64,000 bases of DNA from JBGTSJ01 sp041940305 (GTDB lineage: Bacteria; Planctomycetota; Planctomycetia; Planctomycetales; Planctomycetaceae): NCBI GenBank assembly GCA_041940305.1, contig JBGTSJ010000008.1:124001-188000 (forward strand), in the 5' to 3' direction. A model generated the notes under the pieces. That model made no database searches, had not been told where the DNA came from, and saw only the letters and a program-made list of their open reading frames with translations. A program made the translations under genes and the position numbers. Shown one piece after another: positions 26,401 through 34,082 of this stretch (its first letter is position 1; each line of letters opens with the position of its first letter).

Positions 26401-26927
26401 TGCTTGACGATCCGCATTCCGCGTCCGCCGCCGCCGTGCGCCGCCTTCAGAATGATCGGGTAGCCCAGTACCCCGGCCTCTTTGGCCGCTTCGTCCGCGT
26501 TCTTGAGCGGCTTGGCCGTGCCTCCCAGCACCGGCACGCCCGCCTCAATGGCGATGTGCCGCGCCAGGGTCTTGTCTCCCAGCTTGTGCAACAACTCGAC
26601 GCGAGGACCAACGAACGTGATCCCGGCCTCGGCGCACGCCTTCGCGAACTCAGGCTTCTCGGAGAGGAATCCGTAGCCGGGGTGGATCGCGTCCACGTCA
26701 TTTTGTTTGGCGATCTCGATGATCGCGTCGTAATTCAGATATGAGCGGATCGGCTCGCCGGGCACGCCCACCTGGTACGCTTCGTCCGCCTTGAAGCGGT
26801 GCAGGGCGAACCGGTCCTCGTAGGCGTACACGGCGACGGTTCGCAGGCCGAGTTCGGTCGCGGCGCGGAAGACACGGATGGCGATTTCGCTGCGATTGGC
26901 GACAAGGAGTTTCTGGAAGTCGGGCAT
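23484..26927 (-). CDS. pyc: Pyruvate carboxylase
   Basis: 1147 residues from ATG 26927, where homology begins (MPDFQKLLVANRSEIAIR). Carboxylates pyruvate to oxaloacetate, an anaplerotic reaction. Domains: biotin carboxylase (about 1-450; KAAHGGGGRGMR, FIECNPRVQVEHTVTEE), carboxyltransferase TIM barrel (about 520-850; LLITDTTFRDAHQSLLATR, HTHDTAG, and the biotin-accepting region TPFESVVLPG), allosteric/tetramerisation region, and C-terminal biotinyl domain with EAMKMQT (Lys biotinylated). All activities sit on one chain, the single-subunit type. Cytosolic. Confidence 0.97.
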   Translation of the reverse strand: MPDFQKLLVANRSEIAIRVFRAATELGLRTVAVYAYEDRFALHRFKADEAYQVGVPGEPIRSYLNYDAIIEIAKQNDVDAIHPGYGFLSEKPEFAKACAEAGITFVGPRVELLHKLGDKTLARHIAIEAGVPVLGGTAKPLKNADEAAKEAGVLGYPIILKAAHGGGGRGMRIVKQASDLKGAYEAARQESLTAFGSPDIFIEKYIRRARHLEVQILGDRHGNVVHLYERDCSVQRRHQKVVEIAPAVTLTPSVRNALLEASVAIARQVNYDNAGTMEFLVDADTDQFYFIECNPRVQVEHTVTEEVTGVDIVRAQLLIAQGRRLDDPELGLARQEDIEPIGFALQCRVTTEDPANNFTPDYGRMAHYRSAAGFGIRLDAGTAFSGAFVQPYYDSLLVKVTARARRFDDAVARMDRCLHEFRVRGVKTNIPFLTNLLAHPTFLAGRCTTTFIDETPELFDFPQRKDRATKLLSYIGEVIVNGNPLVKDRPKATRRMPAPLPEIDVAAARPEGTRDKLLALGPEKFAQWVLKQKRLLITDTTFRDAHQSLLATRFRTYDLLQIAEAYSRLCPQLFSLEMWGGATFDTSMRFLKESPWSRLSQLREKAPNILFQMLLRASNAVGYTNYPDNIVKAFVKEAAAAGIDVFRVFDCLNWVPNMKVAMDAVRETGAICEAAICYTGDITNPNRTKYDLKYYVELARELESYGAHILAIKDMAGLCKPEAAAKLVKTLRQEVGLPIHFHTHDTAGIQASSILRGADVQLDIADAAMAPMSGGTSQVNLNTLCEALRHQPRDTGLDTAALDAIAEYWRCAREFYTPFESVVLPGTADLYNHEMPGGQYTNLYEQARALGLAERWAEVCHTYTDVNRMLGDIVKVTPTSKSVGDMALFMVANNLTADDVANGERELAFPDSVIDLLSGAMGQPPGGFPKKIRQRVLGDRKAFRGRPGASLPAADFKAVAAALEKKMQAEPTQQDVLSNLLYPKVHDDFVQHTLAYSDTSGLPTPVFFYGMEPGEEIAVDIEPGKTLIVKFVTVGSPHPDGTRTVFFELNGQPRDVTVLDKSLESAIVKNVKADPDDPTHVSARLPGMIVSVPVKEGDSVNKGQTLLTIEAMKMQTTLQAERAGKITKLLAKSGQQVEPGDLLLKLE

Positions 26928-27148
26928 AGAACAGGGAGCGAAACCAATACGCCGGTGGGGCTGGTGGTCCATTGAGCGCGTCGTGCGGATCAGTCTGAGG
27001 CCCGCACTCCGCCAGCAGGGGCGTGTATCCTAAGGCGAACGTCGGGCGAGCGAAACCATCAATGGGCCGTCTGATTTTACGTCGATTCTCCGATGGACTA
27101 GACTGCCCCGCCCCCCGATACAACCCGCAGGAATGGATCTGGATTCCC

Positions 27149-27901
27149 ATGAGTGATTCGCAGCCGCGCCCCGCCTATCAACGCGTGCTCCTGAAGCTGA
27201 GCGGGCAGAGCTTCTGCCGGGACCGGGAGGGGGGCATCGCCATGGCCGAGGTGACCAGCATCTCCCGGCAGATCAAATCCGTCGCCGACACCGGAGTCCA
27301 GCTGGCCATCGTCTGCGGCGGCGGCAACATCCTCCGCGGCAAGCAGTTCGCCCAGGTGAGCCAGTCCATCAAAACGGCCACCGCCCACTACATGGGCATG
27401 CTGGCGACCGTCATCAACGGGCTGGCCCTGCAGGACGCCCTGGAAAATGAAGGCGTGCCGACGCGGCTGCAGTCGGCCATCCGGATGGAAGGGGTCGCCG
27501 AGCCCTTCATTCGCCGGAGGTGCGTGCGGCATCTGGAAAAAGGACGCGTGGTCATCCTGGCGGCCGGCACCGGGAGCCCCTTCGTCACCACCGATACCGC
27601 CGCCGCGCTCCGCGCCCGGGAGATCGAGGCCGACATTCTGATGAAAGCGACCCGCGTCGACGGCGTGTACTCCGAGGATCCGGAGAAGAACCCGCACGCG
27701 GTCCGGTACTCCGAAATCTCGTTTCAGGACGTCCTCCGCCAGGGATTGCAGGTGATGGACGCTCAGGCCATCCATCACTGCATGGAACACGGCATTCCCA
27801 TCAACGTGTTCAACTACCTGCGCGAGGGGAACATCCAACGGGCCGTCGTCGGCGAGCGCGTGGGCACGCTGGTGCATCCGGGAGCGACGAAGGAGTCGTA
27901 A
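27149..27901 (+). CDS. pyrH: UMP kinase
   Basis: 250 residues from ATG 27149; earlier in-frame codons give a non-homologous leader. Phosphorylates UMP to UDP, as a hexamer. Amino-acid-kinase fold with RVLLKLSGQSF (about 13-23), CGGGNILRG (about 57-65), the UMP-binding THY-like segment TAHYMGMLATVINGLALQDALE, and the ATP-site AGTGSPFVTTDTAAALRA (about 150-167), followed by KATRVDGVYSEDP. Residues agree with a bacterial PyrH, not the eukaryotic CMP/UMP kinase. No tsf or frr neighbour, unlike the usual arrangement. Confidence 0.96.
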   Translation: MSDSQPRPAYQRVLLKLSGQSFCRDREGGIAMAEVTSISRQIKSVADTGVQLAIVCGGGNILRGKQFAQVSQSIKTATAHYMGMLATVINGLALQDALENEGVPTRLQSAIRMEGVAEPFIRRRCVRHLEKGRVVILAAGTGSPFVTTDTAAALRAREIEADILMKATRVDGVYSEDPEKNPHAVRYSEISFQDVLRQGLQVMDAQAIHHCMEHGIPINVFNYLREGNIQRAVVGERVGTLVHPGATKES

Positions 27902-27978
27902 GCCAGGCAAGCTACGCAAACTATTCGGGCCCCGAACAGTTGACTCAAGTCGTCGAGTTCGACGCGGAGCAGCAATTG

Positions 27979-29295
27979 CTACCGCCCCTCGTTCATCACG
28001 GTGTTCACAGCCGCGGCTAAACGACGCATCCCTTCTCGAATGCCGTCGGGCGTCTGGACGCCGTAGCTCAACCGCATCTGGTTCCGCGGGATGTCGTCCG
28101 GAGGACCGGCGTAGCAGAGTTCTCCCGGGACATACATCACTCCTTCCTGCTTCACAGCTACCTCAAACAGCCGGCTGCGGAAGCCCGTCTCCATTTCAGG
28201 CGACAACGACATCCAAACGTACAGTCCGCCGTGTGGATGCACCCACGTCACGTCCGGGAGCGACGCAAAGAACTCGTCCGCCGCAGCCAGCATCGCGTCC
28301 CGTTTGACGCGGTACGCATTGCACACCTCGGCGACGTGCTGCCCGTACATCCCGCTCTCGAGCACGGTGGCGATCAGCCGCTGGTTGAAATTGGCCGAAC
28401 CGAAGTCCTCGTTCCCCTTGCGGTCGCACAACGGCTGTACCAGGTCCTGCGGCGCCACGCCAAACCCGACGCGCAGGCCCGGCGAAAAGCTCTTGGAATA
28501 GGTCTGCGTATAGATGACGTACTGCCGCGATGCGTCATGGCTCCAGATGCTTTCCAGCAGCGGACCGTCGTAGCGCAGCTCGCGATAGGCCGCGTCCTCC
28601 AGGACCAGGATGCGCTGCCGCCGCGACCAGCGGCGGGCGATTTCGACGATCTCGCGCCGGCGTTCTGGAGAGAGGCTGACCCCAGACGGATTGTCGTAGT
28701 AGCTGACGGCGTAGATCAGCTTGACTCGGTCCAGCCGGCCTTCGTCGTCGAGCCGTTGCAGCATCTGTTCGAGTTCATCCGTGCGCAGGCCGTTTTCGTC
28801 GGCCGCGATGCTGATCGCCTCCGCGCCGACACCGTTGAGATTGCCGACGAACACGAAGTACGTCGGTCCCGCCACCAGGCAGATGTCTCCCGGGTCGAGC
28901 AGGACTTCGCAGACGATCGACAGCAATTGCTGGGAGCCGGTGGTCAGGATGAGCTGCGACGGATCGATGCCGAGTTCGGCGGGCGTCCGCCCTTCCAGCC
29001 GGGCGAAGTGCCGCAGCACGCTGTTGCGGACGAGTTCGGCCCCCGGCGTCGTGCCATACTGCAAAGCCAGCTGCGCCGACCGATCGTCCGCCAAGAGCCG
29101 TTCGACCGCGGCTCGGGTCTCGGCCACCGGCAGGCTGGCGAAGTCCACGAACCCCGCCGCCAGCGAGATGACGTCGGGATTCTCCAGCCCCTGCTGCATC
29201 AGAAAGCCGATGGCCTGCTCCCGCGCGAAATGCCACCGCCGACTCAGCCTGAGCGGCGGCGCGGCGCCAGTGGGTGGGGCGATTTCAACAGACAT
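27979..29295 (-). CDS. PLP-dependent aminotransferase (class I/II)
   Basis: 438 residues. Fold-type I aminotransferase of the branch related to MocR domains, LysN/2-aminoadipate and kynurenine aminotransferases. Seen: LQYGTTPGAELVRNSV, TTGSQQLLSIVCEVLLDPGD, SYYDNPSGVSLSPERR (Asn for the PLP ring), EDAAYRELRYDG (Asp for pyridine N), the Schiff-base lysine in TYSKSFSPGLRVGF (about 275), and the Arg in NQMRLSYG near the C-terminus that binds the substrate carboxylate. No N-terminal DNA-binding domain. Substrate unknown. It is divergent from the ABC transporter operon. Confidence 0.9.
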   Translation of the reverse strand: MSVEIAPPTGAAPPLRLSRRWHFAREQAIGFLMQQGLENPDVISLAAGFVDFASLPVAETRAAVERLLADDRSAQLALQYGTTPGAELVRNSVLRHFARLEGRTPAELGIDPSQLILTTGSQQLLSIVCEVLLDPGDICLVAGPTYFVFVGNLNGVGAEAISIAADENGLRTDELEQMLQRLDDEGRLDRVKLIYAVSYYDNPSGVSLSPERRREIVEIARRWSRRQRILVLEDAAYRELRYDGPLLESIWSHDASRQYVIYTQTYSKSFSPGLRVGFGVAPQDLVQPLCDRKGNEDFGSANFNQRLIATVLESGMYGQHVAEVCNAYRVKRDAMLAAADEFFASLPDVTWVHPHGGLYVWMSLSPEMETGFRSRLFEVAVKQEGVMYVPGELCYAGPPDDIPRNQMRLSYGVQTPDGIREGMRRLAAAVNTVMNEGR

Positions 29296-29423
29296 TCGGT
29301 GTTCCTCGGCGGCCGGTGAATCGTGGCAGCGATGACCGGGAGGGTCAAGACCCGACCGTCCCTAGCCTGTCACGCGGCGCTCCGCCGATGGCGGGCCCGC
29401 GCTGTTACGGCGCCGGCTGCCGC

Positions 29424-29466
29424 ATCCTCCAACTTCGATCCTCCATCCTCTATCTTCTATCCTCTG
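29424..29466. repeat. Pyrimidine-rich ATCCTC tract
   Basis: Consists of repeated ATCCTC/ATCTTCT units (for example CTCCATCCTCTATCTTCTAT). Related tracts, there as inverted pairs, occur at 33973-34055 and 35901-35975. It sits in the 203-base gap between the divergent aminotransferase and ABC permease genes. Confidence 0.6.
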
Positions 29467-29498
29467 CATCGAACAGGACGACGCACCTGGCCCCACCC

Positions 29499-30371
29499 AT
29501 GCCCATTGAACTCGCTGGTTACCGTGGTTGGAGCGGGAAGTCGCGATCGTCGTGGCGGGCGTGCTTGTCGATTGTCCGCACCGGGCTGGCGATGATCCTG
29601 CGGCGGTGGGTGTTCTGGCTGCTGATCGGACTGGGGCTGCTGAACTTTCTGTTCAACTTCGCGTTCATCTATCTCAAGGCCACGCTGACCGTCCAGAATG
29701 AGGCGATGGCCCAGTTCCTCGACGCCTACCAGGTGACCGGCACCGGGGATGCCTACGCCGACTTCATGCTGGCGCAGGCCTCGATCACCGCGTTGCTGCT
29801 GGCGTTCGCCGGGTCATCGTTAATCGGCGCCGACTACCGGCAGGGAGGGATGATCTTCTACCTGTCGCGGCGGATCGAGCGGCGGCACTACATCGTCGGC
29901 AAGCTGCTCACCGTCAGCGCGGTGGTCTCGCTGATCACCACGCTCCCCGCGCTGCTGCTCTACTTCCAGTACGGCATGCTCACCAGCTCGCTCGACTACT
30001 TCAAGGAGAACCCGCGGATCCTGGGGGGCATCCTCGGCTACGGGGCCGTGTTGGCGGTCGTGCAGAGCCTGCTCTTGTTCGCCATTGCATCGTGGGTGCA
30101 CCGGGCGGTGCCGCTGGTGATGTCGTGGCTGGGAATCTTCGTCCTGCTGGATGCGCTCGGAGAGGCGGCGGAGGAGATCAACGACAACCGCAAATGGGAC
30201 CTGCTCGGCTTCTGGGACGACATGCACCGCGTGGGAGAATGGTGCTTCGGCATTCGCGACGCGGAGCGCGAGCCCACCCTCAACCAGTGCCTGCTGGTCC
30301 TCGGCTCCCTCTGTGTGATATGCCTGATCGTAATCGTACGCCGCGTGCGGGCAATCGAGGTCGTGCGGTGA
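29499..30371 (+). CDS. ABC-2 type transporter permease
   Basis: 290 residues from ATG 29499; the open frame reaches back to 29274 but through repeat DNA. About six membrane spans: the first near 45-65 (WVFWLLIGLGLLNFLFNFAFIYL), then others near 100, 150, 190, 215 and a last at the C-terminus (LLVLGSLCVICLIVIVRRV). The GADYRQGGMIFYLSRRIERRHYI segment after the second span resembles ABC-2 exporter permeases. It is the first gene of a three-gene exporter with an ATPase and a second permease downstream. Substrate unknown. Confidence 0.83.
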   Translation: MPIELAGYRGWSGKSRSSWRACLSIVRTGLAMILRRWVFWLLIGLGLLNFLFNFAFIYLKATLTVQNEAMAQFLDAYQVTGTGDAYADFMLAQASITALLLAFAGSSLIGADYRQGGMIFYLSRRIERRHYIVGKLLTVSAVVSLITTLPALLLYFQYGMLTSSLDYFKENPRILGGILGYGAVLAVVQSLLLFAIASWVHRAVPLVMSWLGIFVLLDALGEAAEEINDNRKWDLLGFWDDMHRVGEWCFGIRDAEREPTLNQCLLVLGSLCVICLIVIVRRVRAIEVVR

Positions 30372-30388
30372 CCCTCGGTAGAAAGACC

Positions 30389-30549
30389 GACGCAAAGTCG
30401 CCAGGTCGCGGAGACGCGCCAAGGAAGTGATCAAGAGAATGGGTAAGGACGGATTGGTCTATCGAGAGCGAATCCAGAGCAGGAAAGCCGCGGATCCCTC
30501 AACATGATCTTTCCTTTGCGAGCCTTCGCGCGTCGGCGGCTTTGCGTCG
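30389..30549. repeat. Inverted-arm intergenic element, GACGCAAAG family
   Basis: The left arm 30389-30426 (starts GACGCAAAGTCGCCAGG, ends CGCCAAGGAA) is an imperfect inverted copy of the right arm 30511-30549 (starts TTCCTTTGCG, ends GGCTTTGCGTC). It fills the gap between the permease and ATPase genes. A degenerate relative lies at about 18039-18120. Confidence 0.6.
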
Positions 30550-30568
30550 AAACTCTCCGGACTCACAG

Positions 30569-31513
30569 ATGATCGCACCGATTCCCCCGCTCGCCGAGTT
30601 CAACCATGTGACCAAGTGGTATGGGCCGGTGATCGGCGTCAACGATATTCACCTCCCGCTCGGGCCCGGCATTACCGGTCTCCTGGGTCCCAACGGCGCC
30701 GGCAAGACGACGCTGATCAAGCTGCTCACCGGCCAGCTGCGCCCCAGCATGGGACGGGTGCTGGTCCGCGGACACCATGCCGTCTCGGCCATGGCGAAGC
30801 GGTACATGGGCTACTGTCCCGACGTGGACGCCTTCTATGAGGAGATGTCCGGCCGCCGGTTTGTGCGCACGATGGCCCGGCTGCACGGCATGTCGCCGCG
30901 AGTCGCGCGCGAACGGGCCGACGCCGCGCTGGAGGAAGTCGGCATGTCCGACCGTGCCGACCGCCGCCTCAAAGGCTACTCCAAGGGGATGCGGCAACGG
31001 ATCAAGCTGGCCCAGGCCCTGATCCACGACCCCGACATGCTGATCGTGGACGAGCCCCTCAATGGCGTGGACCCGGTGGGCCGCCGCGAACTCATGGACC
31101 TGTTCCGCGGGTTTCGCGATCGCGGCAAGGCCGTGCTGGTCTCCAGTCACATCCTCAACGAGATGGAAACGCTCGCCGAGCGGGTGATCTTTATGGGCCG
31201 GGGCCGAGTGCTCGCCATCGGGACGCTGGAGGAAATTCGCGCCATGCTGGAGGAGCATCCGCTGCACGTCCGAGTCCGTGCCCGCAGGACGCGCGAACTG
31301 GCGGCGGCGCTCATCCAATGGCCACTCGTCCGCGGCGTCGAACTGAAGGGAGACGACGAACTGACGGCGGAGATCCTCAGGCCGGACGAGTTCTTCCACC
31401 GGTTTGCGTCGCTCGTTGCCGAGCGCGACTTCGAAGTCGGCGCCCTGGAGACCACCGACATCTCGGCCGAGGCGATCTTCGAGTACGTCATGGCCTCGTC
31501 CATGCGGTTTTGA
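30569..31513 (+). CDS. ABC transporter ATP-binding protein
   Basis: 314 residues from ATG 30569. Walker A GPNGAGKTT (about 40-48), Q-loop region YMGYCPDVDAFYEEM, signature KGYSKGMRQR (about 137-146), Walker B LIVDEPLNGVDP (about 161-172) and H-switch SSHI. The C-terminal region (about 225-314) is the alpha/beta extension seen in ABC-2 drug/polysaccharide exporters. Energises export through the two flanking permeases on the same strand. Confidence 0.93.
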   Translation: MIAPIPPLAEFNHVTKWYGPVIGVNDIHLPLGPGITGLLGPNGAGKTTLIKLLTGQLRPSMGRVLVRGHHAVSAMAKRYMGYCPDVDAFYEEMSGRRFVRTMARLHGMSPRVARERADAALEEVGMSDRADRRLKGYSKGMRQRIKLAQALIHDPDMLIVDEPLNGVDPVGRRELMDLFRGFRDRGKAVLVSSHILNEMETLAERVIFMGRGRVLAIGTLEEIRAMLEEHPLHVRVRARRTRELAAALIQWPLVRGVELKGDDELTAEILRPDEFFHRFASLVAERDFEVGALETTDISAEAIFEYVMASSMRF

Positions 31514-31517
31514 AGTC

Positions 31518-31687
31518 TAAACAGGAGGCAACAGAGGAAACAGAGATGTCGCCGCGAATGGCCGTTGTGCCACAGGGAAGAATCAACCGGTCAGACCTCA
31601 AAATTTCCAGCGGCAACAGGCGACGGCCCTGCTGAGCCAGAATGGGCGCCCCGCTCGTCTCCGTTAACTCTGTTTCCTCCTGTTCAA
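31518..31687. repeat. Intergenic element with inverted arms, CAGAGG family copy 2
   Basis: Left arm 31518-31545 (AAACAGGAGGCAACAGAGG) and right arm 31659-31687 (CTCTGTTTCCTCCTGTTCAA) are inverted copies and match the arms at 302-655. It starts five bases after the ATPase stop and ends 26 bases before the second permease start. Confidence 0.6.
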
Positions 31688-31713
31688 ATTCTTCTTGGAT
31701 GTGAAGGATTGCA

Positions 31714-32517
31714 ATGACCACGGGACGACTCGAAGTTGGCCTGCCCGGGATCGTCGGCACGTTGTCGGCGTGCCGGCATTTGTATTGGATCACGCTGCGG
31801 CGGCAGTTGTTCTCGCGGCAGACGATCGTGGGGATCGCGCTCACGCTGCTGTGCGCGCTGATCGTCCTCGCGTGGTCCCTCAACCGGGAGCCGACCACGA
31901 AGCGGCTGGCCCAGCAGGTGCTCGTGCCCACCTACGTCGCCTTCCTGATGCCCGTGCTGGCCATCTGCTACGGGGCCTCGGGGGTCGGCGGCGAGCGTGA
32001 GGACCGGACGCTGATCTACCTGCTGATCACCTCCGTCCCGCGGCCGTTGGTGTACCTCACCAAGTTCCTGGCGACGCAGACGCTGGTGCTCTCCTGGACG
32101 GTCGGCACGCTCTGGCTGCTATGCGGCATGGCGGGCGAGCCGGGGGAGGAGGCGTGGGACATTTTCCTCATGCCCTGCCTGCTGGGGGGGATGGCCTATG
32201 CCAGCCTGTTCCTGCTGGTCGGCACGCTCTTCCGCCACGGGACCATCATCTCGCTGGCCTACTGGTTCTTCCTCGAAGTGCTGTTCGGGAACATGCCGGG
32301 CATCATCAAGCGCATCTCGGTCGCGTTCTACAGCCGCAGCATGATCTACGAGGCGGGTGAGCACCTGGAGATCGGGCCGATGGGTCGCGTGGCGCGGGAG
32401 ATGTTTCTTCCGGTGACTGCGGCTACCGCAGAGACCGTCCTCCTCCTCGGCGCCTGCGGCCTGCTCGCCGTGGGGGTGCTGGTGTTCACTCGCCGGGAGT
32501 ATCGGGATCTAAGTTGA
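31714..32517 (+). CDS. ABC-2 type transporter permease
   Basis: 267 residues with about six spans: near 38-55 (IVGIALTLLCALIVLAW), 72-90 (VPTYVAFLMPVLAICYG), 120-137, 150-172, 180-195 and 240-257. Contains GVGGEREDRTLIYLLITSVPRPL after the second span, the cytoplasmic coupling segment typical of ABC-2 permeases (NosY/GldF-like). Completes the exporter with the ATPase and the first permease; the two permeases are unlike in sequence, suggesting a heterodimer. Confidence 0.86.
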   Translation: MTTGRLEVGLPGIVGTLSACRHLYWITLRRQLFSRQTIVGIALTLLCALIVLAWSLNREPTTKRLAQQVLVPTYVAFLMPVLAICYGASGVGGEREDRTLIYLLITSVPRPLVYLTKFLATQTLVLSWTVGTLWLLCGMAGEPGEEAWDIFLMPCLLGGMAYASLFLLVGTLFRHGTIISLAYWFFLEVLFGNMPGIIKRISVAFYSRSMIYEAGEHLEIGPMGRVAREMFLPVTAATAETVLLLGACGLLAVGVLVFTRREYRDLS

Positions 32518-32520
32518 GCG

Positions 32521-32559
32521 CCCAACGAGCGGCGGGGTTTAACCCCGCCGCTCGTTGGG
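32521..32559. terminator. Perfect palindrome between convergent genes (GCGGCGGGGTT family copy 1)
   Basis: A 19-base arm (CCCAACGAGCGGCGGGGTT) is repeated exactly as its reverse complement about one central T. It lies entirely in the 47-base gap between two convergent stop codons, so a bidirectional terminator is the simplest reading. The inner 23 bases recur at 33136-33158, and with two differences at 39462-39484. Confidence 0.65.
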
Positions 32560-32564
32560 GTGCT

Positions 32565-33038
32565 TCAACCAAGTCCGCCGATTGCCAGAATCACGCCGAA
32601 GATGATGATGCCGATCACGATCGCCACGGCGATTGCGATCGCCATGTACAGCAGGGCCACCAGCAGCCCGCGGCCGAAGGTGGTCGGCAGCATCAGCGAG
32701 TTCATGCCGGCCATCACCAGGATCGACAGCGGGAGGCTGATCAACTGCACGATGATCTGGATCTGCTGGGGCGGCATGTCGGCCGCCGCCAGGGCCGCTC
32801 CAAAGATGAATCCGAGCACGAACCCCAGGATCCAGTTCGTAACGGTGGTCACGAATGTGATCAGCATGGCCTTGCCCATTTCGGGCTCGGGGACGTGATT
32901 CTGCGGCTGCGACAGCTTGTTGAAGGCGGAACAGGCCGCCCGCAGAATAATCGCCCCGATCAGGGTCCCGATGACGATGGCGCATCCCAGTCCACACAGT
33001 GCGCCGCCAATGGCGCCCGCTGCTTCCGGCCCGTTCAT
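32565..33038 (-). CDS. Hypothetical multi-span membrane protein
   Basis: 157 residues from ATG 33038, with GGGAGA seven bases upstream. Four hydrophobic segments: GAIGGALCGLGCAIVIGTLIGAI (about 8-33), ITFVTTVTNWILGFVLGFIFG (about 62-82), IVQLISLPLSILVMAGM (about 95-112) and a long one at the C-terminus (LLVALLYMAIAIAVAIVIGIII). The glycine-rich first span resembles DUF-type inner-membrane proteins of planctomycetes. Function unknown. Confidence 0.65.
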   Translation of the reverse strand: MNGPEAAGAIGGALCGLGCAIVIGTLIGAIILRAACSAFNKLSQPQNHVPEPEMGKAMLITFVTTVTNWILGFVLGFIFGAALAAADMPPQQIQIIVQLISLPLSILVMAGMNSLMLPTTFGRGLLVALLYMAIAIAVAIVIGIIIFGVILAIGGLG

Positions 33039-33135
33039 GGTGTTCTCCCGCGGTGAGTGAGGTTCGGCAGCCGCACGTGGGGCGGAGCCTAACATCGACG
33101 ACGCTGCAATCGCCACTTCGATGGACGACGGACGG

Positions 33136-33158
33136 GCGGCGGGGTTAAACCCCGCCGC
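33136..33158. repeat. GCGGCGGGGTT palindrome, copy 2
   Basis: GCGGCGGGGTT and AACCCCGCCGC arms about a central A, identical to the core of the copy at 32521-32559 on the other strand. It sits upstream of clpP1. Confidence 0.6.
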
Positions 33159-33199
33159 TCGGCTGGGGCGGCATCAGGAACAGCCCGACTCCTTCGGCG

Positions 33200-33228
33200 T
33201 TGACAGGTTCCGGTCCAACGCGAACAAT
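33200..33228 (+). promoter_or_regulatory. Putative promoter of clpP1
   Basis: A perfect -35 box TTGACA (33200-33205) is followed after exactly 17 bases by AACAAT (33223-33228, four of six matches). It lies about 90 bases before the clpP1 start, in an intergenic region. Confidence 0.45.
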
Positions 33229-33316
33229 CCCCCACGCAATCCGATTGTATGCCAGAACGCCGCCGAACCCGCCTCAGAGGGAGCGACCGGGATCGCGCCT
33301 CATCGAAGGACAATGC

Positions 33317-33970
33317 ATGAGCGACTTTCATCCTCACCGTCTGCTGGCCCGCGGGGCCCAGGACGGTTCCCCCGTTGATCCCATGGCCAACCGCGACTAC
33401 CAGCGGATGCGGCAGATGGGAATCGGCGACCTGCTGCTGGAGAACCGGATCATCTTTCTGGACGGCCCGATCTACGACAACGTGGCCAATCTGATCGTGA
33501 TGAAAATGCTGTTCCTGCAGTCGGAGAACCGGCACCAGGACATCTATCTCTACGTCAATTCGCCGGGCGGATCGGTGACGGCGACGCTCGCCGTCTACGA
33601 CACGATGCAGTACCTCGAATGCCCCGTGGCGACCTATTGCGTCGGTCTCGCGGCGAGCGGGGCCGCGATCCTCGTCGCCGGCGGAGCCAAGGGGAAGCGC
33701 TACATCCTGCCGCACGCCAAGATGATGATCCACCAGCCGTACGGGCAGGTCGGGGGACAGGTCTCGGATATCGAGATCCAGGCCAACGAGATCATCAACA
33801 CCCGGCAGACGCTCAACGAGATCCTCGCCACGCACACGGGCCAGCCGGTCGAGGTGATCGCCAAGGACACCGATCGCGACCGCTACCTGAGCGCGGAACG
33901 CTCTAAAGAGTACGGCCTCGTGGACGAGGTCGTCACACCCAAGAAAGACAAGCTGAAGGCCAAGGGGTAA
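33317..33970 (+). CDS. clpP: ATP-dependent Clp protease proteolytic subunit (first copy)
   Basis: 217 residues from ATG 33317, with AAGGA eight bases upstream. Serine protease subunit of the Clp tetradecamer. Seen: LLLENRIIFLDGPI, YVNSPGGSVTATLAVYDTMQ, nucleophile region CVGLAASGAAIL, catalytic His in MMIHQPYG and Asp in AKDTDRDRYLSA. The nucleophile region departs from the usual GQAASMGA: the Ser is kept but Gln and Met are replaced. A second clpP follows after a repeat-filled 112-base gap. No clpX or tig adjacent. Confidence 0.94.
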   Translation: MSDFHPHRLLARGAQDGSPVDPMANRDYQRMRQMGIGDLLLENRIIFLDGPIYDNVANLIVMKMLFLQSENRHQDIYLYVNSPGGSVTATLAVYDTMQYLECPVATYCVGLAASGAAILVAGGAKGKRYILPHAKMMIHQPYGQVGGQVSDIEIQANEIINTRQTLNEILATHTGQPVEVIAKDTDRDRYLSAERSKEYGLVDEVVTPKKDKLKAKG

Positions 33971-33972
33971 GT

Positions 33973-34055
33973 GGATGGAGGATAGAGGATGGAAGATCGC
34001 GAACAGCGATTGTCCACGCCCCTCTATCCTCGATCTTCAATCCTCAATCCTCTCC
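33973..34055. repeat. Inverted purine/pyrimidine GGATAGAGGAT repeat pair
   Basis: Left arm 33973-34000 (GGATGGAGGATAGAGGATGG...) and right arm 34021-34055 (CCTCTATCCTCGATCTTC...) are inverted copies, with a short spacer. They fill the gap between the two clpP genes. The same type of pair occurs at 35901-35975. Confidence 0.65.
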
Positions 34056-34082
34056 CCTGAACCCTGACCCCTGATACCTTCC

